Positions 19,193 through 29,066 of a stretch of 52,964 nucleotides of DNA are shown here, piece by piece. The stretch spans positions 1 through 52,964 of the forward strand of contig DAIAOV010000008.1 of assembly GCA_027437055.1 (NCBI GenBank). The letters run 5' to 3'. The notes under the pieces were generated by a model. That model was not told where the DNA came from and searched no databases. It saw only the letters and a list, made by a program, of their open reading frames with translations. This DNA is from Legionella sp. (GTDB taxonomy: Bacteria; Pseudomonadota; Gammaproteobacteria; Legionellales; Legionellaceae). The translations under genes were made by a program, and so were the position numbers. Every line of letters begins with the position of its first letter. Positions within the stretch are counted from its first letter, which is position 1.

Positions 19193-19727
19193 TGTTTAAT
19201 TCTTCTATAGTTAAATTTCTGTTAGTATAAATGCAGATATCACCAGCAATATTTAATGCTTTCTCTACTATTTCTTTGGCTGATAATTTGGTATTTTCCA
19301 GCAATGCTCTAGCTGCAGCTTGAGCAAACGGTCCACCAGAACCAATAGCAATTAAACTTTCTTCTGGTTCAATTACATCCCCGTTACCCGTAATGATTAA
19401 GGAAGATTTACTATCGGCTACGGCAAGAACTGCTTCGAGACGACGTAATATCCTATCCGTACGCCAATCTTTAGCCAGCTCCACGGCAGCTCTTACTAAA
19501 TGCCCCTGATGCATTTCCAATTTACGTTCAAAACGCTCAAAAAGGGTGAACGCATCTGCTGTTCCACCCGCAAATCCTGCAATCACTTGATCTTTATAAA
19601 GTCGTCTCACTTTGCGAGCATTACCTTTCATTACAGTATTGCCCAGAGTAACCTGACCATCTCCGCCTATCACTACGTGATTGCCTCGTCTTACGGATAA
19701 TATTGTTGTGCCACGAAATTGTTCCAA
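19176..19727 (-). CDS. hslV: HslV, peptidase subunit of the HslVU protease
   Basis: Threonine peptidase with the proteasome beta fold. After removal of the leader MEQFRG, the N-terminal Thr of TTILSVRRG becomes the nucleophile; [20 protein letters not shown] and [17 protein letters not shown] are family hallmarks. The start codon is TTG at 19727 with GAGGA seven bases upstream, and it gives the standard N-terminus. 183 residues is normal. A sigma-32-like promoter lies about 30-60 bases upstream, fitting heat-shock control of hslVU. Confidence 0.96.
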   Translation of the reverse strand: MEQFRGTTILSVRRGNHVVIGGDGQVTLGNTVMKGNARKVRRLYKDQVIAGFAGGTADAFTLFERFERKLEMHQGHLVRAAVELAKDWRTDRILRRLEAVLAVADSKSSLIITGNGDVIEPEESLIAIGSGGPFAQAAARALLENTKLSAKEIVEKALNIAGDICIYTNRNLTIEELNNDNSI

Positions 19728-19759
19728 AATTAAATCCTCAAATCATGCTGAAAAACTAT

Positions 19760-19787
19760 AGGTGGGGGTTATAAGGAAAAATTCAAT
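19760..19787 (-). promoter_or_regulatory. Sigma-32-like heat-shock promoter of hslVU
   Basis: On the minus strand TTGAA (19786-19782) is followed after 13 bases by CCCCCACCT (19768-19760), close to the RpoH pattern CTTGAA...CCCCATNT. The predicted start of transcription is about 25 bases before the hslV initiation codon. Judged by eye. Confidence 0.5.
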
Positions 19788-19926
19788 AGTAGAACTGAAT
19801 AAAATATTATGTTTACTTAAACTAGTGTGAAAAGAAACGGACCAGTGAACAGTTAATGGCGTCAATTTCACGAGTAGGTTATACAAGATTAATTGTAGCC
19901 TGGTCGCTTGCAACCAGGCTACATCT

Positions 19927-21156
19927 TTAAGTTGATGCGATGAAAGAAATACCATGAGACAGAGGAGCTAAATTTAAATGTTCTGCGATACTTTGCCCCA
20001 CATCTGCAAAACTGTCACGACGGCCTATAAAACACTCTTTAACGTTGGGCCCATAAGCCAAAACGGGAATATGTTCACGAGTATGATCGGAACCTGGAAA
20101 AGTAGGATCGCAACCGTGATCAGCGGCAATTAAAACCAAATCATCAGGTTGCAACAAGGCATCTAATTCAGGAAGTCGAGCATCAAACTCCTCAAGAGCA
20201 TGTGCATAACCAGCAACATCGCGTCGATGTCCATAGGAAGAATCAAAGTCTACAAAGTTAGTGAACACTAAACTTCCTTCAGGAGCAGTCTGCATGGCAG
20301 CAATGGTTGCATCAAATAAAGCCATGTTGCCATCTGCTTTGATTGTTTGAGTAATTCCCTGATGAGCATAGATGTCTGCGATTTTTCCTATAGCAATTAC
20401 TTCGCGGCCTGCATCTTTAAGATAATCCAACAACGTTTTTTCTGGAGGTAATGTGGCATAGTCTTTACGATTCCCAGTTCTTTTGAAAGAACCTGGCGCA
20501 CCAACAAATGGACGTGCTATTACACGCCCAATCTGATACTCATCAACCAGATCGCGGGCAATCTCACACACCTCATATAAACGCTCTAAACCAAATGACG
20601 GTTCATGAGCAGCAATTTGGAACACGCTGTCTGCAGAGGTATAGACTATAGGCTTACCTGTACGGATATGTTCTTCGCCCAACTCCTCCAAAATAGTGGT
20701 ACCAGAAGCATGTTTTTCTCCTAATACTCCAGGTAATCCAGCCTTTTTAATGAATGCATCAATTAGTGGTTGTGGAAAACAATGAGGTTGATCAGGGAAA
20801 TAGCCCCACTCAAAAGTGACAGGAACACCGGCAAGCTCCCAATGTCCGCTTGGAGTATCTTTTCCTAAACTTTGTTCTACAGCGTAGCCATAATATCCTA
20901 CGGGCTGAGGAAAAGTCGCTAGATCAACGAAGCGCAAACCAGAACTGGCCATAGCCGCGTGATAAAGGCCTAATTTGGATAAATGAGGCAGGAGCAACGG
21001 CCCTTGACGAACGCCTTGAATATCTCCTTCACCTCGTTCACAGGCTTCATGTATATGAACAAAGGTATTTGCCCCCTCATCTCCATAACGAGACGCATCA
21101 ATACTCGCGCCTATCCCAAAAGAATCCATTAACAAAATGCAAATACGCCCAGACAT
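19927..21156 (-). CDS. deoB: Phosphopentomutase
   Basis: Interconverts (deoxy)ribose 1- and 5-phosphate in nucleoside breakdown and salvage. It belongs to the alkaline phosphatase superfamily, with [19 protein letters not shown] (metal-binding Asp), [12 protein letters not shown] including the phosphorylated Thr, [12 protein letters not shown], the [21 protein letters not shown] metal cluster and [13 protein letters not shown] place the start at ATG 21156 (MSGRICILL); an in-frame TTG at 21168 lies within the upstream MFS gene. The gene overlaps or abuts that transporter, so it is the last gene of the nucleoside operon. Confidence 0.95.
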   Translation of the reverse strand: MSGRICILLMDSFGIGASIDASRYGDEGANTFVHIHEACERGEGDIQGVRQGPLLLPHLSKLGLYHAAMASSGLRFVDLATFPQPVGYYGYAVEQSLGKDTPSGHWELAGVPVTFEWGYFPDQPHCFPQPLIDAFIKKAGLPGVLGEKHASGTTILEELGEEHIRTGKPIVYTSADSVFQIAAHEPSFGLERLYEVCEIARDLVDEYQIGRVIARPFVGAPGSFKRTGNRKDYATLPPEKTLLDYLKDAGREVIAIGKIADIYAHQGITQTIKADGNMALFDATIAAMQTAPEGSLVFTNFVDFDSSYGHRRDVAGYAHALEEFDARLPELDALLQPDDLVLIAADHGCDPTFPGSDHTREHIPVLAYGPNVKECFIGRRDSFADVGQSIAEHLNLAPLSHGISFIAST

Positions 21157-21157
21157 A

Positions 21158-22441
21158 TTAAAATTCAACCTGACGACAACGAGTCTCTTTTAATCCCCAC
21201 AAAATTAAGAAAGCAATTAACAAACCTACAGGTAAAATAGTAGCTGCATATTGATATGCATCTAATTGATACACCGGTATACCATTGATTAAGTGCATTC
21301 CACCATAATTAGTTAATAAAACACTAAATAAGTTTTGATAAACCAGGAAACCGCCCTGGGTTAAAATAGAAATTACACTCACGGCTGTTGCAGTCATTGC
21401 CGGAGAACTACTTTCAGCAACCAAGGCATAACTAATAACTTGAGCTGAAGTAAATAAACCTAATAAGAAAAATAATACCGCCATAGTGTTATAAGAAACA
21501 GGAAGATACAAAACAGCGAATAAGGTAAACATAGAAGCAACAACACCGGCCTTCATGGGAAGCACTCTCAAACCTATTTTATCGGATATCCAACCTATTA
21601 AAGGAGAGCCAATGATTGCCCCCAAAAATATCATTCCATTAATTACAGAGGCTTGTTCAGAACTAACACTCAAACGTTGCTCTAGATAAAGAGTCCCCAT
21701 CATAGCGCCAAATACAGCTATAGCCATATTCATTAAGCTGGTATAAAGCGCTGCTCGTAAATACTGAGTATTGAAATAAGCCTTCTTAGCTGCTGTTAAA
21801 ACATCGATAGGTTTACCCTCTTTCTTCACAGCAATTTGAGGTCTTTCTTTTATCCAGAAAAACATCAGCACTAGCATTGCAAATCCAAGGATACCGATAT
21901 CTAAAACTGCCTGGCGCCAGCCAACATAAGCAACCAATTTAGTCAAAGGGTATTGTGCAACCATTCCACCAGTCATTGCTACAGTAACAATGGCTCCGGT
22001 GACCAAAGCCATGCGCTTAGGAGGAAACCAATGAGAAGCTAAACGTACTGGTCCTAAAAAGCAAAAAGCGCTGCCTATACCGGTAATAAAACGACAGAAC
22101 AAAGCCATATAAAAAGAATGCGAATAAGCCAAAATAAAAGTACTGATAACGCAGAAAAACATAGCAATCAGTATGGTATTCTTAATGGAATAACGATCAA
22201 GAACCATACCAGCAACAAACAAAAAAATCACGTTAGATAAATAATAAATACTTGATAAATAAGCCATTTTGTCGGCTTGTATTTGGAAGTCCTGCATAAT
22301 ACTGGCAGCAATAGAAGCAAACATATTTCCTTGAATAAATTCATAAAAGAAAAACATTGTTGCTGCAAAACACACCAACCAAGGTAATAATAACGATTTG
22401 AGGTCATCAGCCCCTCTGTATTCATCTACCATATGCTGCAT
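21158..22441 (-). CDS. MFS transporter, PhtC/PhtD-like nucleoside uptake
   Basis: A twelve-segment major facilitator of about 427 residues: [43 protein letters not shown] and [13 protein letters not shown]. Ribosome site GAGG precedes ATG 22441. It sits between its paralogue and deoB, with tdk next upstream. In L. pneumophila the phtC-phtD locus is known to support thymidine salvage, and the company kept here fits the same job: bring in nucleosides, phosphorylate them (Tdk) and recycle the sugar (DeoB). Which of the two is PhtC or PhtD I cannot tell. Confidence 0.85.
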   Translation of the reverse strand: MQHMVDEYRGADDLKSLLLPWLVCFAATMFFFYEFIQGNMFASIAASIMQDFQIQADKMAYLSSIYYLSNVIFLFVAGMVLDRYSIKNTILIAMFFCVISTFILAYSHSFYMALFCRFITGIGSAFCFLGPVRLASHWFPPKRMALVTGAIVTVAMTGGMVAQYPLTKLVAYVGWRQAVLDIGILGFAMLVLMFFWIKERPQIAVKKEGKPIDVLTAAKKAYFNTQYLRAALYTSLMNMAIAVFGAMMGTLYLEQRLSVSSEQASVINGMIFLGAIIGSPLIGWISDKIGLRVLPMKAGVVASMFTLFAVLYLPVSYNTMAVLFFLLGLFTSAQVISYALVAESSSPAMTATAVSVISILTQGGFLVYQNLFSVLLTNYGGMHLINGIPVYQLDAYQYAATILPVGLLIAFLILWGLKETRCRQVEF

Positions 22442-22450
22442 TACCACTCC

Positions 22451-23725
22451 TCACTTTTGTCTTTTGCAGTACGTTTCTCGGGTCATTAACACGGCAACTA
22501 AAGCTGTCACAGCAGCAATAGGGAACATCCACATAGCGAATTGAAAATTAGCAACAGTGTATTGTGCATCCGCTATTTCAGCATGGTGGGTCATAAGCCA
22601 ACCAAAAAGGACTTGGCCTACTGCCCCTCCCCCCATAATAATTACTGAGGAAACTCCAGTGGCAGCGCCCGTGTTTTGTTCTTCATTACTTTCAGCCACT
22701 AAAGGATAAGAAATCACTTGGGTACTCGTAAAAAAACCTAATGCAAAAAAGATAATACTAAGCATCATCTGAGATAAGACTATACCTAGGAATAAAGGAA
22801 TGATGGTAATTAAGGTTGCGACAGCACCAAATATCATTAATGGCTTCCGACGCCCATGAGTATCAGATAACCATCCAACCACAGGACACCCAATTACACT
22901 GCCCATAAAAATCAGACTAACGACGTTACTCGCAGCAATATCAGATAAATGATGAGCTGCCTGTAGATAACTAGCTCCCCACAAAGCACATAAAACCATA
23001 ATGGGTAAATTAAGAAGAGAAGTATAAACACCCGCCAACCAATTTTGAGGATTAGCTAATGCTTTTATAAAATTAGACATTACCTGGCCTTGATTGGCAT
23101 CAATTTTTTCTGGAGCGTATTCTGGTCTATCTTGAACAATAAAGTATATCCATCCCAATATTACAACACCAACGGCCCCATCAATTAATAAAGCCCTGCG
23201 CCATCCTAAAAGCTCATTGAGATAAGCAAAGGGAGTATGAGCCATCATACCTCCTAGAAAGGCCATGGTCACTAATGAGCCAATAACTAGAGCCTGTCTA
23301 CGTGGAGGAAACCAATGAGATACCAATACCACGCAGGACAAAAAGCAAAACGCATTCCCTATCCCAGAAAGAAAATGGAAAAACGAAGCCAAAACAAATG
23401 AATCAGTAATAGCAAAACCTGTGGTACCCACGACACAAACCAACATAGCAGCTAGAATAACACGTCGTGTGGAAAAACGATCGAGAATAATACCTGCTGG
23501 TAACAGAAATAAAATATCAGCCCATAAATAAGTGCTAGACATCCAGCTTAGTTGTGCTGCATCAAGATGAAACTCATCACGTAAAGGTTGGTTAATTACA
23601 TCGAAAATATTGAGTTGAAAAAATTCATAAAAAAAGAAAAGACCTGCAGAAAGACACACGATCCATGCCATCAAATCCCCACGAGGTACCCAAACCCTCG
23701 ATTCTACTGCAATGGAATGTGACAC
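22451..23725 (-). CDS. MFS transporter, PhtC/PhtD-like nucleoside uptake (paralogue)
   Basis: A 424-residue major facilitator with GIILDRFSTRRVI and GWLSDTHGRRKPL loops and a segment GNAFCFLSCVVLVSHWFPPRR shared with the downstream gene. It begins at GTG 23725 behind GAGGAG. The next gene starts about 10 bases after its stop, and tdk ends about 50 bases before it, so tdk, both transporters and deoB are likely one transcript. Function as for its neighbour, by context. Confidence 0.85.
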   Translation of the reverse strand: MSHSIAVESRVWVPRGDLMAWIVCLSAGLFFFYEFFQLNIFDVINQPLRDEFHLDAAQLSWMSSTYLWADILFLLPAGIILDRFSTRRVILAAMLVCVVGTTGFAITDSFVLASFFHFLSGIGNAFCFLSCVVLVSHWFPPRRQALVIGSLVTMAFLGGMMAHTPFAYLNELLGWRRALLIDGAVGVVILGWIYFIVQDRPEYAPEKIDANQGQVMSNFIKALANPQNWLAGVYTSLLNLPIMVLCALWGASYLQAAHHLSDIAASNVVSLIFMGSVIGCPVVGWLSDTHGRRKPLMIFGAVATLITIIPLFLGIVLSQMMLSIIFFALGFFTSTQVISYPLVAESNEEQNTGAATGVSSVIIMGGGAVGQVLFGWLMTHHAEIADAQYTVANFQFAMWMFPIAAVTALVAVLMTRETYCKRQK

Positions 23726-23776
23726 GGTTACTCCTCATAGTTTAGGTCTAAAAGTTGCGGCACATTATATCAAAAT

Positions 23777-24406
23777 TTAAATAAGATTGGTATCTTTATT
23801 GAACAATGGCTTGTTTGTAGCACAAACACCTGCTTCCTGATGCTTATAATGCAACCGACATGTGGCTACATAAGATTCATTGCCACCTATAAATACCTGT
23901 TCTCCTTCACTCACTACTTGCCCTTCAGAGTTAATTCTCAGGTTCATAATAGCTTTACGTCCACAATGACAAATAGTTTTTAATTCAATCAATTCGTCTG
24001 CCCAAGCCAGTAGGAATTGACTTCCTGTAAATAGCTCTCCTTTAAAATCGGTACGTAAACCATAAGCTAAAACAGGAATAGATAGCTTATCGGTAATTTC
24101 AGTTAATTGATAAACCTGTTCACGAGTCAAAAATTGCGCTTCATCGAGGAGAATACATGCATATTGCTGCCCTTGTCGATGCAATTTGATGGTTATTTCG
24201 TACAAATCATCGTTTTCAGTAAAAGCAAACGCTTGTTCTGATAATCCAATGCGAGAACAAATAGTACCGTATTGATATCTTGTATCAATAGAAGGAGTAA
24301 ACAATAAAGTATGCATTCCCCGTTCCCTGTAATTATGGCTTGACTGCAATAATACGGTGCTCTTTCCTGCATTCATTGCGGCATAATAAAAATAAAGTTT
24401 TGCCAT
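23777..24406 (-). CDS. tdk: Thymidine kinase
   Basis: Type II thymidine kinase, ATP plus thymidine to dTMP. The P-loop is [11 protein letters not shown] (7-17), the Walker B-like stretch is [15 protein letters not shown] with the catalytic Glu, and the zinc-lasso cysteines are CHCG near residue 143 and CRLH...GVC near the end. 209 residues is typical. It is next to two Pht-like transporters and deoB, giving a complete thymidine-salvage unit. Confidence 0.96.
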   Translation of the reverse strand: MAKLYFYYAAMNAGKSTVLLQSSHNYRERGMHTLLFTPSIDTRYQYGTICSRIGLSEQAFAFTENDDLYEITIKLHRQGQQYACILLDEAQFLTREQVYQLTEITDKLSIPVLAYGLRTDFKGELFTGSQFLLAWADELIELKTICHCGRKAIMNLRINSEGQVVSEGEQVFIGGNESYVATCRLHYKHQEAGVCATNKPLFNKDTNLI

Positions 24407-24481
24407 AAATTGGGTTTCGCAGTAGAAAATACAGTTACTTTAACTCATGTTGAGAGGATAAACCATTTTAAGTTGATGACG

Positions 24482-25963
24482 CTAACAATTTAATACTGGG
24501 CAATGAAGTAAAAGCATTTGCTCTTGCTTGTATTTAATAGTCTTAATTAAAGTAAATTGAGAAAACAGCTTAGGAGGAATCTGTGTCACAATTTTGGAAT
24601 TAATCACAAAATAATTATCTACACCATTGGATAATAACTGACACAATTTTTCAACAGATTGTGTGGATTTTGCTTTGCCCGAAGAATAAAATTGAGCGGA
24701 AAACTCTGTTCTGTCTCCCCAATAAACAAGATTAGATCCTGGGGTAGGTTGTAGCTTAATCCATGCATTAATGACAGGTTTTTGGGTTTTCGCTATCCAA
24801 TCAGGTTGAATCATGAAAGTTAGAGTACCTATTAAACAAAAGACCCCACTAATAGCAGACAATTCAATGACCCATTGACTATTATGGAGCGATTGATTTG
24901 AGCGCCTCCAAAGTTCTGCAAAAAGCAAAGCAAATACTGGTAAAGAGGGAAAAACGTAAGGATAAATAATATTACCGGCAAAGGTAAAAAAAACTAATGG
25001 AGCAATGGTACAAAGAGTCCAATAACATAGCCATCCATCTTCATCACGGAATAATACTGGTAATTTCTTCCCATGCGCGATTAGCCACTTACCGGCCACC
25101 AGACACCATGGAAATGTTCCTGCTATGGCAAATAGCCAGATTATCCCCTTAGGTGCATGGTGAGCTGCTCCGTACTTATCCCCTGTCCACCCAGGAACTA
25201 AAAAACGGTTGAAATGTTCGCCAATAATAAAATAATTTAAAAAGCCTGGAGTACGTAGTTCAGCAAGAACATACCAGGGAAGTGCTATAGCTAAAAGAAG
25301 TAGAGCCCCCTTAATCCAAGGTAGATTACACCACAAATTACGCCATTGTTTGCGTAATAAAACCCAAAAGAAAATAGGCATGCCTACTAAAATTAGGACT
25401 AATGGGCCTTTCGCTAATAAACCTAACCCCAAACCAATAAAAAAAACATAAGACCAGAGTTTGCTTTTAGCCACTACTGCATGCCAAAAAGCGACTAATG
25501 ACAGAGTGCAACAAAAAGTTAAAGAGGGATCGGTCATTACAGTACCGGCCTCTAGAAAAAAGAATAACATGCCTGCAAGAACTAGAACGGCCACTAGAGC
25601 CACGTCAAAACCACTATGCTTTTTAGCTAAATTCCAAATCAATCCCAAAATCCCTATGGATAATAGCAAACTAGGCAAACGAACCGCCAATTCATTAATA
25701 CCAAAGAATTTCATCGATGCAGCGGAAAACCAAGTTGATAAAGGCGGCTTAGCCCAAAATGGCACGCCATAATCATGCAATAAATTAACCCAATTACCTG
25801 TTTCCAACATTTTTCGCGCTATTTCACCATATCGTGCTTCTGTAGTGTCATTAAGAGGAATGAAATAACTAGCAATAATTCGACATAAAAGAAGAAAAAT
25901 TAATACAAATAATGTCTGATTAACGAATCTTTGATAGATCAAACGGTCATTTTTGGCATCCAC
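24482..25963 (-). CDS. ArnT-like GT-C glycosyltransferase (family 39)
   Basis: A 493-residue membrane enzyme with about a dozen hydrophobic segments. The first periplasmic loop PLNDTTEARYGEIARKMLETGNWV carries the Asp-Glu pair that in ArnT/PMT enzymes binds the metal and polyprenyl-phosphate sugar, followed by PFWAKPPLSTWFSA, the classic ArnT stretch. Expected job: transfer of a sugar (4-amino-arabinose in true ArnT) from undecaprenyl phosphate to lipid A or another surface glycan. No arn biosynthesis genes are near, so the donor sugar is uncertain. Confidence 0.82.
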   Translation of the reverse strand: MDAKNDRLIYQRFVNQTLFVLIFLLLCRIIASYFIPLNDTTEARYGEIARKMLETGNWVNLLHDYGVPFWAKPPLSTWFSAASMKFFGINELAVRLPSLLLSIGILGLIWNLAKKHSGFDVALVAVLVLAGMLFFFLEAGTVMTDPSLTFCCTLSLVAFWHAVVAKSKLWSYVFFIGLGLGLLAKGPLVLILVGMPIFFWVLLRKQWRNLWCNLPWIKGALLLLAIALPWYVLAELRTPGFLNYFIIGEHFNRFLVPGWTGDKYGAAHHAPKGIIWLFAIAGTFPWCLVAGKWLIAHGKKLPVLFRDEDGWLCYWTLCTIAPLVFFTFAGNIIYPYVFPSLPVFALLFAELWRRSNQSLHNSQWVIELSAISGVFCLIGTLTFMIQPDWIAKTQKPVINAWIKLQPTPGSNLVYWGDRTEFSAQFYSSGKAKSTQSVEKLCQLLSNGVDNYFVINSKIVTQIPPKLFSQFTLIKTIKYKQEQMLLLHCPVLNC

Positions 25964-26464
25964 TGTAAACCTCTATTTTTTCTGCTCAATCAGAACAGAG
26001 AGTAACTTTATATAATAAACTAGAAAATTAAACTGTCATTTTACCTTTTCACACCTTGAATACCAAATTTTTCTCGTCGTCGACGTTAGATACTAGGCAA
26101 TCTATCAATAAACACGGAAAAAGCAATCGAGCGATCCGAGCCGTGCGCGTCAGCAAGCGGGTAAACCAAGACAATATCCGCTTCCTTACGGTCGCGGCTC
26201 GGATTGTTCCTGAGGTTGTTGAGAAGTTACGATGTCAGATAGTAACTTTTTGTTTATAAAACATTTTTACAAAAAACACCCTAAGTCAATTTCATCATCT
26301 TAATTATTTAATAACAAGTAACGGCTATAACTTACTGATTTCAAAAAGTTTTAATAAAAATATAAATTGTATAATGAAAATACATGACGACTGGTTTAGT
26401 TTAGTTTACACTGATTTCTGTAAGATGGACTTACATTATTTTCTTAGGAATTAGGAGAGATAAC
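25964..26464. other. Intergenic region holding a large imperfect palindrome
   Basis: About 500 bases between divergent genes. The only structure I see is the inverted repeat at 26133-26205. Around it AGTAACTTT occurs twice in the same direction (about 26000 and 26240). The rest is AT-rich promoter-like DNA. Confidence 0.5.
26133..26205. repeat. Imperfect inverted repeat, 28-base arms
   Basis: GATCCGAGCC...AGCAAGCGG (26133-26160) pairs with CCGCTTCCTTACGGTCGCGG plus CTCGGATT (26178-26205), matching at 22 of 28 positions over a 17-base loop. It is much richer in GC than the DNA around it, as expected of an inserted palindromic repeat. Confidence 0.65.
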
Positions 26465-27928
26465 ATGACGTTAGTTTTAAAGGAACTAAAAGATTTAAAA
26501 GCGCATTTAGCTGCCACCATACGGATCCTATGGCATAAGCATATAGGAAAAGAGATATCTGAAGGAACTCCAGAAGAAGAATTAATAAATCAACTCCATA
26601 ACACTAGAAGAAATGAATTTTTCTATTTATGGGGTGTGATTAACGAATTAGAAGCACGAATAAAAGAAGATAAGCAAGGAACTGAAAAACCTTATGTAGA
26701 GATATATTATGGGGCTCTATATACTGCTATAAAACACATAGAGCAGAATTTATATTTTTGGGAATACGATGGCTTACTTAAAGAGCGCCTAGAAATGGCC
26801 TTAAGAAACGACACCGAAGAAGTTATCGATACCAATACTCCAGATAATTATCAATTCGTCGGCTTCTATAGTTCTTTAAACGCTTTTTTAAGACTCATTT
26901 TTAAAGAGAATGATTCAAGAAACGGCTTAGCCCCTTCTAGAACCCTTGCTCCTAACACTCTTTCTAAAATCCCTCCAGAGAAATTAGCCGAGTTCGTCCA
27001 CATCAGTTATCAGTTCGAAGAGGAAGCACAAAATGCAATTCATGCACGTTATCTTGGTGATGGAGCAACTGAAGCTAATTCCGATAACTATAGATCCCCC
27101 AAAGATATTCCCATCCCAGCTATTATTGAGTTGACGTCGTTTCAAAACTTGAAATACGATCTTGATGAGTTAATTCGAAAAGAACTCGGAAAAAAAGGGG
27201 TTCGTGACATATATAAGCTTACTAATCTAAATAGAATCAGACAACTTGAAACGCTTGAGGCAGTAGCGAATAAGCTCGAGTCCACTAAATCATCAGCGAT
27301 TAGCGAAGGCGAGAAAAGAACAATTCTTGCAGGATTCATGTTGATGGTTCGCGAAGACATTGGCCACAATGAATATAAAAAAGTTCCTTTTAATCCTGAT
27401 TTACTTCCTCCTCCTACCCCATTCTCAGATAATCCAGTGCTCCATACAGGGCTAACTAAGATACTAAAAATGAAGGACATGAAACCTGAAGATGCCGAAG
27501 CGTTAATCACCGCAGCGAAGAATTTTATGGTGTTCATGACGGTTGAGCAAGATGACAGCGACAGTGCGATACAAGAATGTACTAGAACCAATCATATGTT
27601 TTCAAAAATTGCTGGGTTTGGTGTAAGTAATGTTTTGAGTTTCATGCAAACATTAATTAAATCTGCTCGTAGTGACGCTCTTAATCATTGTGTAGAGCAA
27701 TACCAGCAAGAGCTTGAGGCGAGTCTACCTCAGAAAAAATCATATATTTCTCTCCCTTCTGTATCTGGTTGGTTTGCTAAAAAGACTCAAACTCTACCAA
27801 CCTGCCCTACAGAAGTGAGCCCCCCCTCATTATTAGCACTTGATGACAAGGATGATGGTTCTGCTCTTACTGATGGTCATAAAGAACCTAAAGAGCCTAC
27901 ATCCACTCTGACAAGTCTGAACTTTTGA
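26465..27928 (+). CDS. Unrecognised 487-residue protein, effector candidate
   Basis: I do not recognise a family. The protein is mostly helical and charged, with no signal peptide or membrane segment. Residues about 430-487 form a low-complexity tail: SLPSVSGWFAKKTQTLPTCP, then an acidic ALDDKDDG and HKEPKEPTSTLTSLNF. A charged, disordered C-terminus is common in Dot/Icm substrates, but this is weak evidence. AGGAG lies seven bases before the ATG. The gene stands alone, ended by the hairpin at 27958. Confidence 0.7.
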   Translation: MTLVLKELKDLKAHLAATIRILWHKHIGKEISEGTPEEELINQLHNTRRNEFFYLWGVINELEARIKEDKQGTEKPYVEIYYGALYTAIKHIEQNLYFWEYDGLLKERLEMALRNDTEEVIDTNTPDNYQFVGFYSSLNAFLRLIFKENDSRNGLAPSRTLAPNTLSKIPPEKLAEFVHISYQFEEEAQNAIHARYLGDGATEANSDNYRSPKDIPIPAIIELTSFQNLKYDLDELIRKELGKKGVRDIYKLTNLNRIRQLETLEAVANKLESTKSSAISEGEKRTILAGFMLMVREDIGHNEYKKVPFNPDLLPPPTPFSDNPVLHTGLTKILKMKDMKPEDAEALITAAKNFMVFMTVEQDDSDSAIQECTRTNHMFSKIAGFGVSNVLSFMQTLIKSARSDALNHCVEQYQQELEASLPQKKSYISLPSVSGWFAKKTQTLPTCPTEVSPPSLLALDDKDDGSALTDGHKEPKEPTSTLTSLNF

Positions 27929-27957
27929 TTTATTTTAATCGTTAAATCAAGACCATT

Positions 27958-27990
27958 TACCGTAGCCCGTTCCCCGAAAAGGCTACGGTA
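27958..27990. terminator. Hairpin after the 487-residue gene
   Basis: TACCGTAGCC and GGCTACGGTA form a perfect 10-bp stem around a 13-base loop. There is no clear U-run after it. Confidence 0.55.
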
Positions 27991-28098
27991 TTGTATGTTC
28001 TAATAATATTTTTCTTTCCTCCTCCATCTAAATAAGCCTTTTAGCTTAATATTTGCTACAATGCGCCTATTAAATAAACTGATGCTGTTGAATTCCTA

Positions 28099-28983
28099 AT
28101 GAAAATCAAATTAGTTACTACAAAAATTTTACTGATCGTGTTGTTTTTTATGACTCTGCCAATGATGAGTTGGGGACAGAAGAAAACCATTGCTATTACC
28201 ATCGATGATCTCCCTTTTGTCGGAGAATATAGAAATTTTCATTTAAATATGATTGTGAATGCGATGAAAGAACAACAAGTTCCTGCAACAGGCTTTATCA
28301 TCGCTCGCGAAGTACGCTCTGATAATTGGGAAGCGTTACACAAATTTCGTGATGCAGGATTCGGCCTAGGTAATCATACTCTGTCTCATGCTAATCTCAA
28401 TAAACTCGATACAAACGAATGTCTTCATGAAATTAAGAAAGCAGATTCCATTTTGCAACCCGTTCTCACACAGCCCAAATATTTCCGTTATCCTTATTTA
28501 GCAATGGGTACAGGAAGCAAAAAAAATAAAATTCTATGCTATTTGGCAAAACACAATTACCAAGTAGCCCCGATTACTATAGACAGCAAAGATTTTGCCT
28601 TTAACCAACGTCTCTTTGCCGTACCAGAAATAGGTAGACGCGCTTATTTAGAAGAATTGAAACCTTTTTATCTCGATTTCATCTGGCAACAAACGGTAAA
28701 AGCGGAAGAACATACACAACTCAACCGCAATCCTGAGCAAGCTCAAATTTTATTGATCCATGCTAATCTGCTCAATGCCTATGTTTTGCCAGATATTATT
28801 AAACTGTACAAAGCTAAAGGATATACCTTTGTTAGTTTAGAAGATGCTTTAAAGACCTTTAAGAATCCTATTCGCTGTTCGTCGCTACAATTAGCAACAA
28901 AACAAGAGAATAAGAAAAAGATTGCTAGTTTAGAAAAATCTAATACGGATGCCAATATAGAACATTTTGTAGAGTGGGATTAG
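28099..28983 (+). CDS. Secreted polysaccharide deacetylase (NodB family)
   Basis: An N-terminal signal peptide (KILLIVLFFMTLPMMSWG) is followed by the NodB fold. ITIDDLPF carries the catalytic and metal Asp, GNHTLSHANL the metal histidines, FRYPYLAMG the substrate groove, and ILLIHANLLNAY the final motif. Such carbohydrate esterases remove N-acetyl groups from chitin-like or peptidoglycan sugars. The bacterial substrate here is not predictable. It lies about 80 bases before the Ykt6-like gene in the same direction, perhaps by chance. Confidence 0.85.
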   Translation: MKIKLVTTKILLIVLFFMTLPMMSWGQKKTIAITIDDLPFVGEYRNFHLNMIVNAMKEQQVPATGFIIAREVRSDNWEALHKFRDAGFGLGNHTLSHANLNKLDTNECLHEIKKADSILQPVLTQPKYFRYPYLAMGTGSKKNKILCYLAKHNYQVAPITIDSKDFAFNQRLFAVPEIGRRAYLEELKPFYLDFIWQQTVKAEEHTQLNRNPEQAQILLIHANLLNAYVLPDIIKLYKAKGYTFVSLEDALKTFKNPIRCSSLQLATKQENKKKIASLEKSNTDANIEHFVEWD

Positions 28984-29066
28984 TTTTTTCTTAGTAGCAA
29001 TTCAATACAAAACAGATTAGATTATAAACAAAAATATTCAGGATGAACCATTTTTCAGGAGATCTA

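Noticed and set aside
26056..26259. 67-codon frame upstream of the 487-residue gene
   Set aside because: It runs through the imperfect palindrome at 26133-26205, which explains its basic, repeat-like translation.
27142..27591. 149-codon antisense frame
   Set aside because: Serine-rich mirror of the 487-residue gene's codons, without ribosome site.
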